A stretch of DNA of 64,000 nt from Rathayibacter sp. VKM Ac-2857 (lineage in GTDB: Bacteria > Actinomycetota > Actinomycetes > Actinomycetales > Microbacteriaceae). The first letter of the stretch is position 1. Every line of letters begins with the position of its first letter. Below the pieces are notes generated by a model, which was not told the DNA's origin, searched no databases, and saw only the letters and a program-made list of their open reading frames with translations. Made by a program: the position numbers and the translations under genes. The stretch lies in assembly GCF_013205025.1 (NCBI RefSeq), contig NZ_JABMLE010000001.1:744001-808000 (forward strand), given 5' to 3'. This document shows, in pieces, positions 8,384 through 17,148 of this stretch.

Positions 8384-8501
8384 CAGAGCGCCGCGACCGA
8401 GAAACGCGTGCCAGCGTTTCTCGGCAGCGCGACGCAACACGCTCTGCGGAACGTGCCACGTCGCGAAGCCGACCGCGCTGAGCCGCGCGGGGAGCGGCTC
8501 A
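8384..8501 (-). repeat. Family B dispersed repeat, inverted copy near lpdA end
   Basis: Reverse-oriented relative of the element at 7863-7978. It has the GAGAAACGC...GCGTTTCTC hairpin (about 8399-8424), the GCTCTGCGGAAC core and the TGAGCCGC...GCGGCTCA hairpin (8479-8501). On the minus strand it follows the lpdA terminator. Confidence 0.75.
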
Positions 8502-8512
8502 GAGATGGGCGC

Positions 8513-8542
8513 GCACATCGTCAGCGTCAGCTGACGATGTGC
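8513..8542 (-). terminator. Terminator-like hairpin overlapping the lpdA stop
   Basis: A perfect 12-bp stem (8513-8524 with 8531-8542) closes a 6-nt loop. The lpdA stop codon lies in the loop, so the right arm is coding sequence. Confidence 0.6.
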
Positions 8543-9966
8543 ATGGCGCGCGCCGCCTCCGAGATGGAGCTGGTGAGGCTCGGGTAGACGGTGAAGGCGC
8601 GGGCGACCTGGTCGACGGTGAGGCGGTGCTCGACGGCGAGAGCGAGGGGGAAGATCAGCTCGCTGGCCTTGGGGGCGACGATGACGCCGCCGATGACGGT
8701 GCCGGAGCCGGTGCGTGCGAAGACCTTCACGAAGCCGTCGCGGATGCCCATCATCTTGGCGCGCGGGTTCGCGGCGAGGGGGAGCTTGTAGATCTCGCCC
8801 TGGGCGAGTCCCTCCTCGATCTCCTTCTGGCTCCAGCCGACGGTGGCGATCTCGGGCTGAGTGAAGATGTTGGCCGCGACGTTGCGCACCTCGGTGGGGT
8901 TCACCGCGTCGCCCATGGCGTGGAAGACGCCGGTGCGACCCTGCATGGCGGCGACGGAGGCGAGGGGCAGGAACGTCGTGCAGTCGCCGGCCGCGTAGAT
9001 CGAGGGGACGCTGGTGCGGGCGACGCGGTTGACGCGGATGTGCCCGGACTCGGTCAGCTGGACGCCCGCCTCCTCGAGGCCGATGCCGGCGGTGTTCGGG
9101 ATGGAGCCGACCGCCATCAGGCAGTGCGAGCCCTCGACGACGCGACCGTCGGACAGCACGGCGCGCACTCCCGTCTCGGTGCGCTCGACGCGGTCGGCGC
9201 GCGACTTGGACAGCACGACCATGCCGTTGCGCTTGAAGACGTTCTCGATCACGGCGGCGGCATCGGCGTCCTCGCCGGGGAGGACCTGGTCGCGCGAGGA
9301 GATCAGCGTGACCTTGGCGCCGAGCGCGCGGTAGGCGGAGGCGAACTCCGCGCCGGTGACGCCGGAGCCGACCACGATCAGGTGCTCGGGCACGGTCTTG
9401 AGGTTGTAGAGCTGGGTCCAGCTCATGATCCGCTCGCCGTCGGGGGCGGCGGTCGGCAGGATGCGCGGGCTGGCGCCGACGGACACGACGATGGTGTCCG
9501 CCTCGATCCGGTCGAAGTCCATGCCCTCGTCGCCGGGGGCCGTCGCGACGATCAGCGCGTTCGAGCCGTCGAGACGCCCGTCGCCCTGCACGATGCGCAC
9601 CCCGTGGTGCACGAGGTTCGCGCGCATGTCCTCCGACTGCTGGCGGGCGAGTCCGAGGAGGCGCTTGTTCACGGTGGCGAGGTTCACCGCGACCTCGGGC
9701 CGGACCGGCTTGTGGGTCTGCTCGTGGCGGGTGAAGAACTGCACGCCCAGGTCGGCGGCCTCGCCGATGGCGTTGGTGGCCTCGGCGGTCGCGATCAGCG
9801 ACTTCGACGGCACGACGTCGGTGATGACGGCCGAGCCGCCCACGCCGACCCGCTCGACGAGGGTGACCTCGGCGCCCAGCTGGGCTCCGGCGAGGGCGGC
9901 CTCGTAGCCGCCCGGTCCCCCTCCGAGGACGGCGATCCGCTGCGTGCGCTCGAACTCGTAAGGCAT
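8527..9966 (-). CDS. lpdA: NAD(P)H-quinone reductase, LpdA type (flavoprotein disulfide reductase family)
   Basis: 479 residues from the ATG at 9966. FAD-binding GGGPGG lies near the N-terminus, the NAD-binding motif is VVGSGVTGAEF, and the second FAD motif is YAAGDCT. The dimer interface follows. The redox-active cysteine pair of true lipoamide dehydrogenases is absent: the equivalent stretch GVGGSAVITDVVPSKSL has no cysteine. This matches the M. tuberculosis Rv3303c type, which reduces quinones rather than lipoamide. GACAAT lies 6 nt before the ATG, so the mRNA may be leaderless; a TTG 12 codons upstream is a weaker alternative. The gene is convergent with accA and divergent from punA. Confidence 0.88.
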   Translation of the reverse strand: MPYEFERTQRIAVLGGGPGGYEAALAGAQLGAEVTLVERVGVGGSAVITDVVPSKSLIATAEATNAIGEAADLGVQFFTRHEQTHKPVRPEVAVNLATVNKRLLGLARQQSEDMRANLVHHGVRIVQGDGRLDGSNALIVATAPGDEGMDFDRIEADTIVVSVGASPRILPTAAPDGERIMSWTQLYNLKTVPEHLIVVGSGVTGAEFASAYRALGAKVTLISSRDQVLPGEDADAAAVIENVFKRNGMVVLSKSRADRVERTETGVRAVLSDGRVVEGSHCLMAVGSIPNTAGIGLEEAGVQLTESGHIRVNRVARTSVPSIYAAGDCTTFLPLASVAAMQGRTGVFHAMGDAVNPTEVRNVAANIFTQPEIATVGWSQKEIEEGLAQGEIYKLPLAANPRAKMMGIRDGFVKVFARTGSGTVIGGVIVAPKASELIFPLALAVEHRLTVDQVARAFTVYPSLTSSISEAARAMHIVS

Positions 9967-10058
9967 TCCTCCATTGTCCCCCTGTGCTGGGAGTTCGCCC
10001 AATCGACGGTGGTCCGGGAGGGTCGGCGACCCTCGCCCGCCCTCGCACCGCGCGTGGA

Positions 10059-10064
10059 TAGGGT
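10059..10064 (+). promoter_or_regulatory. -10 box for a leaderless punA transcript
   Basis: TAGGGT is placed 6 nt before the punA ATG, the same geometry as at accE, manC and xth. Confidence 0.5.
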
Positions 10065-10070
10065 GGGGGA

Positions 10071-10904
10071 ATGGCTGACCAGACCCCCAATCCGCTCGAC
10101 TCCGCCGACGCCGATCCGTTCGCGATCGCCGCCGAGGCCGCCGCTCAGATCGCCGAGGCGACCGGTGTCGAGAAGCACGACATCGCCCTCACCCTCGGCA
10201 GCGGCTGGGGCAAGGCCGCCGACGCGATCGGCGAGACGACCGCCACGGTCCCGGCGACCGACATCGTCGGCTTCACGAGGTCGGCCGTGCACGGCCACGG
10301 CGGGAGCCTCCGCTCGGTGCTGCTGCCGACCGGCAAGCGCGCTCTGATCATCGGCGCCCGCACCCACTACTACGAGGGCTACGGCGTGCGCCGGGTCGCG
10401 CACAGCGTCCGGGTCGCCGCGGCGACGGGCGCCTCCGTGATGATCCTCACCAACGGCGCGGGCGGCATCAAGGAGCACTGGACCCCCGGCACCCCGGTGC
10501 TGATCAGCGACCACATCAACCTCACCGCCGACTCCCCGCTCGAGGGCGCGACGTTCGTCGACCTCACCGACCTCTACTCCGCTCGCCTGCGCGCGCTGGC
10601 CCGCGAGACCCGCGCGGACCTCGACGACGGCGTCTACGTGCAGTTCCGCGGCCCGCACTACGAGAGCCCCGCCGAGGTGCAGATGGCCCGGATCATCGGC
10701 GGCCACATCGTCGGCATGTCGACCGCCCTCGAGGCGATCGCGGCGCGCGAGGCCGGGATGGAGGTGCTGGGCATGTCGCTGATCACCAACCTGGCCGCGG
10801 GCATCCAGAAGACGCCGCTGAGCCACGAGGAGGTCCTCGAGGCCGGACGGAACGCCGAGGACGACCTCGCCCGCCTCCTCGCCGGGATCACGGGCACGCT
10901 GTGA
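10071..10904 (+). CDS. punA: Purine-nucleoside phosphorylase (trimeric PunA type)
   Basis: 277 residues. The enzyme cleaves purine (deoxy)nucleosides with phosphate to the base and (deoxy)ribose-1-phosphate. Visible landmarks of the trimeric class are LTLGSGWGKAAD (phosphate loop), ARTHYYEGYG, LTNGAGGIKEHW, FRGPHYESPAEVQM and GMSTALEAIAAREAGM, followed by ITNLAAGI. The downstream phosphosugar mutase overlaps by 4 bp (GTGA). Together they can turn ribose-1-phosphate into ribose-5-phosphate. This complements the nucleoside uptake cluster at 18-27 kb. Confidence 0.94.
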   Translation: MADQTPNPLDSADADPFAIAAEAAAQIAEATGVEKHDIALTLGSGWGKAADAIGETTATVPATDIVGFTRSAVHGHGGSLRSVLLPTGKRALIIGARTHYYEGYGVRRVAHSVRVAAATGASVMILTNGAGGIKEHWTPGTPVLISDHINLTADSPLEGATFVDLTDLYSARLRALARETRADLDDGVYVQFRGPHYESPAEVQMARIIGGHIVGMSTALEAIAAREAGMEVLGMSLITNLAAGIQKTPLSHEEVLEAGRNAEDDLARLLAGITGTL

Positions 10905-12568
10905 CGGCGGACGTCCGCGCGCGTGCCGAGGACTGGCTCGCGCAGGACCCGGACCCGGAGACCCGGCAGGAGCTCGTCGATCTGCTCACCGCCGATGCGG
11001 CCGGCGACCCCGTCGCCGCGGCCGAGCTGGCCGACCGCTTCCGTGAGCGCCTCGCCTTCGGGACGGCGGGGCTCCGCGGAGCGATCGCGGCCGGCTCGAA
11101 CCGGATGAACCGCGTGCTCGTCTCGCAGGCGGCCGTCGGCCTCGCCGACCACCTGCGCTCCCAGGGACTCGAGCGCCCGCTGATCGTCATCGGCTACGAC
11201 GGGCGCAAGAACTCGCGCGTCTTCGCCGAGGACTCGGCCGCCCTGATGGCCGGCGCGGGCGCCGACGCCGTGCTGCTCCCCCGGCTGCTGCCGACTCCCG
11301 TCCTCGCCTTCGCGGTCCGCCACCTCGGCGCCGCCGCCGGCGTGATGGTGACGGCGAGCCACAACCCGCCGCAGGACAACGGCTACAAGGTCTACCTCGG
11401 CGGCGACGACGACGGCTCGCAGATCGTGCCGCCGGTCGACTCCGCGATCGCCGAGCGGATCCTCGCGGTTGCGACCGAGCGCCGCGTCACCGAGCTGCCG
11501 CGGGGCGAGTACCGCGTCGCCGAGGAGTCTGTCGTCGACGCCTACATCGCCGCCACGGCGGGCGTCGGCCGGCAGTCGGCGCCGCTGCGCGTGGTCTACA
11601 CGGCGATGCACGGCGTCGGGTGGGAGACGGCGCACCGGGTGCTCTCGGCCGCCGGCTTCGACGAGCCGGCCGTGGTGGTGGAGCAGATCGATCCCGATCC
11701 GGCGTTCCCGACCGTGGCGTTCCCCAACCCCGAGGAGGCGGGGGCGCTCGACCTCGCCTTCGCGACCGCTCGCTCGGGCCGCGCCCAGCTGATCGTCGCC
11801 AACGATCCCGACGCCGACCGCTTCGCCGCGGCGATCCCGGACGCGTCGCTCGAGGACGGCTTCCGCCGCCTCTCCGGCAACGAGGTGGGAGCGCTGCTCG
11901 GCTGGCGCGCCGTCGAGCGCGCCCGCACCGCGGGACGGACGGGCGGCGCGCTGGCCTGCTCGATCGTCTCCTCCCCCGCCCTGGGCGCGGTCGCCCGCGA
12001 CTACGGGCTGGAGTTCGCGGAGACGCTGACCGGCTTCAAGTGGATCTCGCGCGTCCCCGACCTCGTCTTCGGCTACGAGGAGGCGCTCGGCTACCTGGTG
12101 AACCCGGAGACGGTCCGCGACAAGGACGGGATCTCGGCGGCGCTCGCCTTCCTCGACCTGGCCTCGTCGCTCGCCGCCGACGGCCGGACGATCGCCGACG
12201 AGCTCGACGCCTTCGCCGAGCGGTTCGGCCTCTTCGGCTCGGAGCAGATCTCGCTCCGGGTGACCGACCTCTCTGAGATCGGCCGGATCATGGCGGGACT
12301 GCGCAGCGCGCCGCCCGCCGCGATCGGCGGCCTCGCGGTGGAGCACACGGAGGACCTGCTCGCGGCGGGCGGAGCGCTGCCGCCGACCGATGCGCTACGG
12401 TTCACCCTCGACGGCGCCCGCCTGATCGCCCGGCCGAGCGGCACCGAGCCGAAGGTCAAGCTCTACCTCGACGCGTGGTCGCACGAGGCGGACGCCGACG
12501 CCCGACGAGGGGCCGTCGCCGCCCGCCTCGACGCGCTGCGGACGGGAGCCGCCGAGCTGCTGCGCTGA
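10901..12568 (+). CDS. Phospho-sugar mutase (alpha-D-phosphohexomutase family, PGM2/phosphopentomutase-like)
   Basis: 555 residues from a GTG that overlaps the punA stop. All four superfamily signatures are present: TAGLRGAI.AGSNRMN near residue 55, the catalytic serine S153 in TASHNPPQDNGYK, the metal loop NDPDADRFAAAIP, and the C-terminal phosphate loop RPSGTEPKVKLY. The reaction moves a phosphate between C1 and C5/C6 of a sugar through a phosphoserine. Coupling to punA argues for use as a phosphopentomutase in nucleoside catabolism, as in the PGM2 branch; glucose or mannose phosphates are also possible substrates. It is convergent with the next gene, 6 bp apart. Confidence 0.9.
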   Translation: MTADVRARAEDWLAQDPDPETRQELVDLLTADAAGDPVAAAELADRFRERLAFGTAGLRGAIAAGSNRMNRVLVSQAAVGLADHLRSQGLERPLIVIGYDGRKNSRVFAEDSAALMAGAGADAVLLPRLLPTPVLAFAVRHLGAAAGVMVTASHNPPQDNGYKVYLGGDDDGSQIVPPVDSAIAERILAVATERRVTELPRGEYRVAEESVVDAYIAATAGVGRQSAPLRVVYTAMHGVGWETAHRVLSAAGFDEPAVVVEQIDPDPAFPTVAFPNPEEAGALDLAFATARSGRAQLIVANDPDADRFAAAIPDASLEDGFRRLSGNEVGALLGWRAVERARTAGRTGGALACSIVSSPALGAVARDYGLEFAETLTGFKWISRVPDLVFGYEEALGYLVNPETVRDKDGISAALAFLDLASSLAADGRTIADELDAFAERFGLFGSEQISLRVTDLSEIGRIMAGLRSAPPAAIGGLAVEHTEDLLAAGGALPPTDALRFTLDGARLIARPSGTEPKVKLYLDAWSHEADADARRGAVAARLDALRTGAAELLR

Positions 12569-12574
12569 CCCGGG

Positions 12575-13924
12575 TCAGCCGCGGTCGGCGGCATCCTCCA
12601 GCCCCGGGTCGGCGTCACCGGTGTAGACCGGCTGCTCCCGGTCGAGGAGGAAGTCGGACACGGCGGCGTGCGTCCGCTCGAAGGCCGCGTGCCAGGGGTC
12701 GTGGTCGGCGCCCGGGATGTAGACCGTCTGCGAACCGGGGATCGCCCGGGCGAGAGCGTGCTGGCCGCGCCAGTCGATGTGGTCGTACTGCGGCCGAACG
12801 AGCAGCGCCGGCACGTGGATCCGACCGAGTCCGGAGAGCGTCGACTCCCAGAGCGCTTCGAAGTCATCGGTCAGCAGCAGGTTGGCGAAGAGGTTCAGAC
12901 CGCTGTCCTTGCCGGTCACCGTCGCCATCGCCTTCTTGCTGTCCTCCTGGGAGAGCAGGTTCCCGGCGGCGTCGGGGCCGACCGTCCGCAGGAGTGCCAC
13001 GCCGGCGGCCAGGCGGAGCTGCGTGCCCAGGGGAAGAGCGGCGGGCTCCCCCGTGCTCGACGTCTCGCTCACCCGCGCATCGGACTCGGCCCGCGCCTCG
13101 GCAGCCGCTCGACGCCCGTCCTCGGACGGGTCGTAGGTCGCCGGAGCGACGAGGACCGCCTTCTCGACGTGCTCGGGATGCGCGGCGGCGTAGGCGGCGG
13201 CGAGATAGCCGCCGGCGGAGTGCCCGAAGAGGATCACGCGGTCCGCGCCCGTCTTCTCGCGGACGGCATCGATGTCCGCGACGGACCGCTCGAGCGTGTA
13301 CTCGCGCAGGGGCAGGTCGGAAGAGTAGCCGGCGCCGGCCTGATCGAACAGGTACACGTCGTGACCGGTCGCGGCGAGGGTGGGCAGCGAGTCGAAGTCG
13401 GTGGGGACGACGAACGCACCCGGCCCGCCGTGGAGGTACACGATCGGGACGTCGGACCCGCCGGGGACGGGCGCAGCGGTCTTCCAGTACGCGACGTGCG
13501 AGCCGGTGGACAGGTCCCAGTACTGCGGAGCGACGGGGTTGGAAGCGACGGACGATCCGCCGATCGGAGCGAGGACGGTCCCGCCGGCGAGCGCGCCGAT
13601 GACGGCGGTCGCGACGACCGCGACGACGACCGGAGTGCGCAGCCGGACCAGTCGCCGGGCCGGCCGGGGACGGCGCGGGAGCAGCCGCTGCACGGTCGCG
13701 ACGAGCAGGAGGACCAGGAGCAGGGAGAGGACGATCCAGACGGCGATCGCGAACGGCAGCGACACGGTCAGGGCGAACGCCGCCGCGATCGTCGAGCCGG
13801 CGATCCCGAGGAGGACGGCGACCGCGGACGCGAGCGCGGACAGGACGCGGCGGAGGAACCCCTTCGGCCGGGAGGGGCGGGCGGGGAGATCCGGGGTGGA
13901 GAGGACGGGCGGGTTCTCGGGCAT
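12575..13924 (-). CDS. Membrane-anchored alpha/beta hydrolase (S33 proline-iminopeptidase-like)
   Basis: 449 residues. The N-terminal 120 residues hold three hydrophobic segments (about 24-53, 57-78 and 98-118). The rest is an extracytoplasmic alpha/beta hydrolase. YLHGGPGAF (163-171) is the oxyanion-hole motif typical of peptidase family S33. The nucleophile is S236 in GHSAGGY, and acid and base are likely in RPQYDHIDW and PGADHDPW. The substrate could be small peptides or esters, since S33 relatives are broad. ATG 13924 is chosen because the hydrophobic N-terminus starts soon after; the Shine-Dalgarno (GGAG) is rather distant. Confidence 0.78.
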   Translation of the reverse strand: MPENPPVLSTPDLPARPSRPKGFLRRVLSALASAVAVLLGIAGSTIAAAFALTVSLPFAIAVWIVLSLLLVLLLVATVQRLLPRRPRPARRLVRLRTPVVVAVVATAVIGALAGGTVLAPIGGSSVASNPVAPQYWDLSTGSHVAYWKTAAPVPGGSDVPIVYLHGGPGAFVVPTDFDSLPTLAATGHDVYLFDQAGAGYSSDLPLREYTLERSVADIDAVREKTGADRVILFGHSAGGYLAAAYAAAHPEHVEKAVLVAPATYDPSEDGRRAAAEARAESDARVSETSSTGEPAALPLGTQLRLAAGVALLRTVGPDAAGNLLSQEDSKKAMATVTGKDSGLNLFANLLLTDDFEALWESTLSGLGRIHVPALLVRPQYDHIDWRGQHALARAIPGSQTVYIPGADHDPWHAAFERTHAAVSDFLLDREQPVYTGDADPGLEDAADRG

Positions 13925-14092
13925 GGCGGGGACGACTCCAGAAAGAGGTGATGGGAGGGGTAGAGGAGGGAACAGCGGTGCTCCGCACGGCCGGACGGAT
14001 CCGGGCCGTGACGGCTTGGGTTGAGGACGGATCGCCAGGGTCGACCTATCGGCGCAGGCCGGGCGCCGGCCGGGCGCCGCCTCGGCGCAGAG

Positions 14093-14131
14093 CACGGCCC
14101 CGGTGCGGCGATCACCGCGACCGGGGCCGTG
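14093..14131 (-). terminator. Terminator-like hairpin after the GH18 gene
   Basis: A perfect 12-bp stem, CACGGCCCCGGT with its complement at 14120-14131, encloses a 15-nt loop 15 bp beyond the GH18 stop. There is no T-tract. Confidence 0.6.
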
Positions 14132-14146
14132 TCGTTCTGGTGCAGG

Positions 14147-15820
14147 TCAGTCGGCCCTGTTGACGATCGCGGCGAACGCGCCCGAGGGGATCGCCGTTCC
14201 GGAGCCCAGCGGAGACACCACACCCTCCGTGGAAGGAGTGTCCCGGTCGACCGACCAGTGGTGCAGTCCGGCGAGGCCCTGCGTCTTCACGAAGGCGGCG
14301 ATCCTCTCGAAGTCCTCGACGGAGTTGACCTCCTCGGTCACGTCGTTGACGCCGATCATCGCGGTCAGCTCGAGCTTCGAGTACGGGATGCCGTGCTTCT
14401 CGTGCACGTTCCGAGCGGCCTGGATCGCGGACGCCCCCATGTCGGTCCGGCCGGTCGTCTTATCGACGACCGCGTCCGCGGCAGCGGCCGACCCGTAGTC
14501 CATCGCCATCAGATTGACGGTGTAGTGCTTCACACCGGAGGCCTTGATCGCCTCGACGGTCGTGACTCCGACGTCGCTCAGGCTCTTCTTCGATCCGTCC
14601 GAGGCGGCCGAGGTGGGGAGGGTGAACTGGAAGCGGAGGTCCGGGTACTTTACCTCCGCCACGGCAGCGGCATCCGCGAGCTCCCTGATCTGCGCGGCGG
14701 TCTGCCCTCGCTCGATGTCGAAGTCGATGCCGACGAGGTTCTTCGAGGCGTACCGGCTGATGAACGAGTCGAGCTGCGCGGCGTTCGCAGTGAACACCGC
14801 CGAGGCTCCACCGGTGGCGAGGACGTAGTCCACGTCGGCGTCGACCAGCTGGTCGATCGAGCTGCGGAACTCGTCCGCCGTGACGCCCGCCCAGTTCGGG
14901 GCGTCCCCGGTGCCGGACGCGAAGGCGAGTGTGACCGCGCTGCTGCCGGTGCGGCTGGCCCAGGAGTCCGGACCCACGAGGGGGACGATCCGGCCGTCGA
15001 CCGCGGTACGCAGCTGGTGGGTGTTCCAGTCCATGGTGATGGTGATGTCCTTGTAGCCGGACCGCAGGACGGCGGGGGACGTTCCGGTGGCGGGCGCCGC
15101 CGAGGGTCCCGGAGCCTTCCCGGGATCGGTGGCCGGGGAGGGCGCGGGCGACGGGGTCGTGGTGCTCGCCGGCGTCGGAGTGACCGCAGGAGTCGGCGCC
15201 GGTGCCGGAGTCACCGCGCCGGCCGGCTGCCAGACCTTGCCGGAGCCGATCGGTCCGGAGGCCTCGCGGGGGTCCGCGCCGCTGGTCCACCAGCCGACGG
15301 TGTAGAGCTTGCCGTCGCGCACGACCTGCTGGCCGCCGGTGTAGGTCGCGGACGCGCTCCACTCCGCGACACCGGGGAACGGGTTCGACGCAGGGCCAGA
15401 CGGCGCGGGGCTCACGGACGGCGCCGCGACAGTGACGGGAGCGGGAGCGCGGGTCGGTGCGGTAGCGGCGATCGGCGTCGGCGCGGCAGCGGGAATCGGA
15501 GCGACCGACGGCGCGGTCACGCCCGCGGCGGGCTGCCAGACCTTGCCTGTTCCGACCGACCCCGAGACCAGCAGAGGATCGTCCCCGCTCGTCCACCAGC
15601 CGGCGGTGTAGAGCTCTCCCTCGCGGGTGACCTGCTGTCCTCCGGCGTAGGTCGCGGTCGCCCTCCACTCCGGAGCCGTGCGGCCTGCGGCGGAGACGGT
15701 CGAAGCAGGGGCGGAGGGAGTCTCGCGAGCGAACGCCGGCCCCGCTCCGAGGACTGCACCTCCCGCGAGGAGGCCGAGGGTGGTGAGCCCGGCGATCGTG
15801 CAGAGGAGTCGAGTGCGCAC
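14147..15820 (-). CDS. Secreted GH18-like glycosidase with two chitin-binding modules
   Basis: 557 residues. The signal peptide is residues 1-31 (cleavage near AFA-RE). Two CBM5/12-type modules lie at about 51-96 and 153-198, both with W....YxxGqqV...g.lYt.gWWTsG...W. Alanine/proline-rich linkers and a GH18-like barrel (about 250-557) follow. The catalytic motif reads GIDFDIE with D366, D368 and E370. It keeps the last three acidic residues of DxxDxDxE, but valine replaces the first aspartate. The protein likely binds and cuts chitin or a related polymer outside the cell. The GTG start has a GGGA about 8 nt upstream. Confidence 0.85.
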   Translation of the reverse strand: MRTRLLCTIAGLTTLGLLAGGAVLGAGPAFARETPSAPASTVSAAGRTAPEWRATATYAGGQQVTREGELYTAGWWTSGDDPLLVSGSVGTGKVWQPAAGVTAPSVAPIPAAAPTPIAATAPTRAPAPVTVAAPSVSPAPSGPASNPFPGVAEWSASATYTGGQQVVRDGKLYTVGWWTSGADPREASGPIGSGKVWQPAGAVTPAPAPTPAVTPTPASTTTPSPAPSPATDPGKAPGPSAAPATGTSPAVLRSGYKDITITMDWNTHQLRTAVDGRIVPLVGPDSWASRTGSSAVTLAFASGTGDAPNWAGVTADEFRSSIDQLVDADVDYVLATGGASAVFTANAAQLDSFISRYASKNLVGIDFDIERGQTAAQIRELADAAAVAEVKYPDLRFQFTLPTSAASDGSKKSLSDVGVTTVEAIKASGVKHYTVNLMAMDYGSAAAADAVVDKTTGRTDMGASAIQAARNVHEKHGIPYSKLELTAMIGVNDVTEEVNSVEDFERIAAFVKTQGLAGLHHWSVDRDTPSTEGVVSPLGSGTAIPSGAFAAIVNRAD

Positions 15821-15928
15821 TTCAGTCCCATCGATTCGGAGAAGAGGCTCGGAGACGGAGCCAGGTCGGAGAATCGCACGGACGTTCCGAGCGCGCCGCC
15901 GTGGCGCGGGAGCTGGCGCCGGACGTCC

Positions 15929-17101
15929 TCAGCGGGAGGGGCCGCTCCCGAGGTGCTCGCCGCGCTTCCAGAGCCACTCGACGGGGCCGACTGCGAAGCG
16001 GCGGAGCCAGAGATGCGCGGCGAGCACGACGATCGAGGCGATCAGGACGAAGGCGCCGATCGTCGTCGGCACCCGCCACGGCGCCGCGGTGACCGCGAGC
16101 CCGAGACCCCAGCCGTAGAACAGCGCGCCCCCGAGTAGGTTCTGCAGGAGGTAGGCGCTCAGCGCGACCCGGCCGACCTCGCGCGCGCGTCGCGAGACCC
16201 AGCCGTCGCTCCCCCGGCGCAGGCCGAGCTCGGCGAGAAGTGCGAGCAGGCCGAGCGCCACCAGCGGAGCGACGAGGTAGCGCTCGGCCAGCAGCCCGGC
16301 AGCACTCCCGGTGAGCCCGAGCGTCAGATCGACAGGGGACGCGACGGCGCCGAGGACCATCAGTCGCCGCCGCAGTCGCCGCCCCTCCTCCGCGATGAGG
16401 CCGGCGCGCAGTAGCTGAGCACCGAGCAGGAACATCGCCAGGCTCAGGAAGCCGATCAGCACGGGCTCCGCCCGGAAGACTCCCGCGTTCTGCAGCCGGA
16501 AGAGGGCGAGGCCGAGGAAGGAGGCGTCCGCATAGGGGCTGCGACCCGTCGGACCCTGACCGGCGGCACCCGGCTGCATCGCGACGGACGCGACGAGCGC
16601 CGAGATCAGCAGGATGTGCAGCGCACCGAGGACGATCACCGTGCGGCGCTGCGTCCGTGGCCGGGTGAGCAGCAGCCACGCCACCACGGCCCCCGTCACC
16701 GCGTAGCCCATCAGCACGTCGAACTCCGCGATCAGCACGTAGTTGACCGCGCCGTCGAGCAGGAGCAGCGTCGCCCGCCAGAGGTAGCGGCCGGGCCAGC
16801 GTCGTCCCCGGCGGGCAGCGGACGCGTGCTGGATCGCGAGGCCGATACCGAAGGTGAGGGAGAGCAGGGCGAGGAACTTCCCCTGCGCGAGCGCCATCAG
16901 CACCAGCTGTGCGGTCTGCTCGGCCGGGGACGTCCCCGCCGTCACCGGCTCGGTCAGCAGCCCGAGCATCCCCCAGGGGTGCGAGAACAGCCAGATGTTG
17001 GTGCCGAGGGTCCCGATGATCGCCACGCCGCGGACGACGTCCAACGAGTCGATCCGCGCTCTCGCCGTCCCGGCCGCTGGCAATACAGTCGTATTGGTCA
17101 T
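15929..17101 (-). CDS. DUF418 family polytopic membrane protein (YeiB-like)
   Basis: 390 residues with roughly ten hydrophobic segments. The N-terminus RIDSLDVVRGVAIIGTLGTNIW and the C-terminal block RVALSAYLLQNLLGGALFYGWG are typical of the DUF418 family, whose biochemical role is unknown. The gene is divergent from a TetR-family regulator 47 bp away. A palindrome overlaps its first codons, so it is probably the target of that regulator. The 108 bp between this gene's stop and the GH18 start hold nothing recognisable. Confidence 0.82.
   Translation of the reverse strand: MTNTTVLPAAGTARARIDSLDVVRGVAIIGTLGTNIWLFSHPWGMLGLLTEPVTAGTSPAEQTAQLVLMALAQGKFLALLSLTFGIGLAIQHASAARRGRRWPGRYLWRATLLLLDGAVNYVLIAEFDVLMGYAVTGAVVAWLLLTRPRTQRRTVIVLGALHILLISALVASVAMQPGAAGQGPTGRSPYADASFLGLALFRLQNAGVFRAEPVLIGFLSLAMFLLGAQLLRAGLIAEEGRRLRRRLMVLGAVASPVDLTLGLTGSAAGLLAERYLVAPLVALGLLALLAELGLRRGSDGWVSRRAREVGRVALSAYLLQNLLGGALFYGWGLGLAVTAAPWRVPTTIGAFVLIASIVVLAAHLWLRRFAVGPVEWLWKRGEHLGSGPSR
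17081..17096. promoter_or_regulatory. Candidate TetR-family operator at the DUF418 start
   Basis: CAATACAGTCGTATTG has perfect 6-bp arms around a 4-bp centre and stands out as AT-rich. It covers codons 2-7 of the DUF418 gene and lies about 50 bp from the divergent TetR start. Binding here would block the leftward transcript. Confidence 0.5.
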
Positions 17102-17148
17102 GTCCGAGAGCGTAGCCTGCTCGAGCGGACGGAACGAGAGGAGCGCGG

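Noticed and set aside
8527-9966. Dihydrolipoamide dehydrogenase of the 2-oxoacid complexes
   Set aside because: The redox cysteine pair is missing; the sequence fits the LpdA quinone reductase branch.
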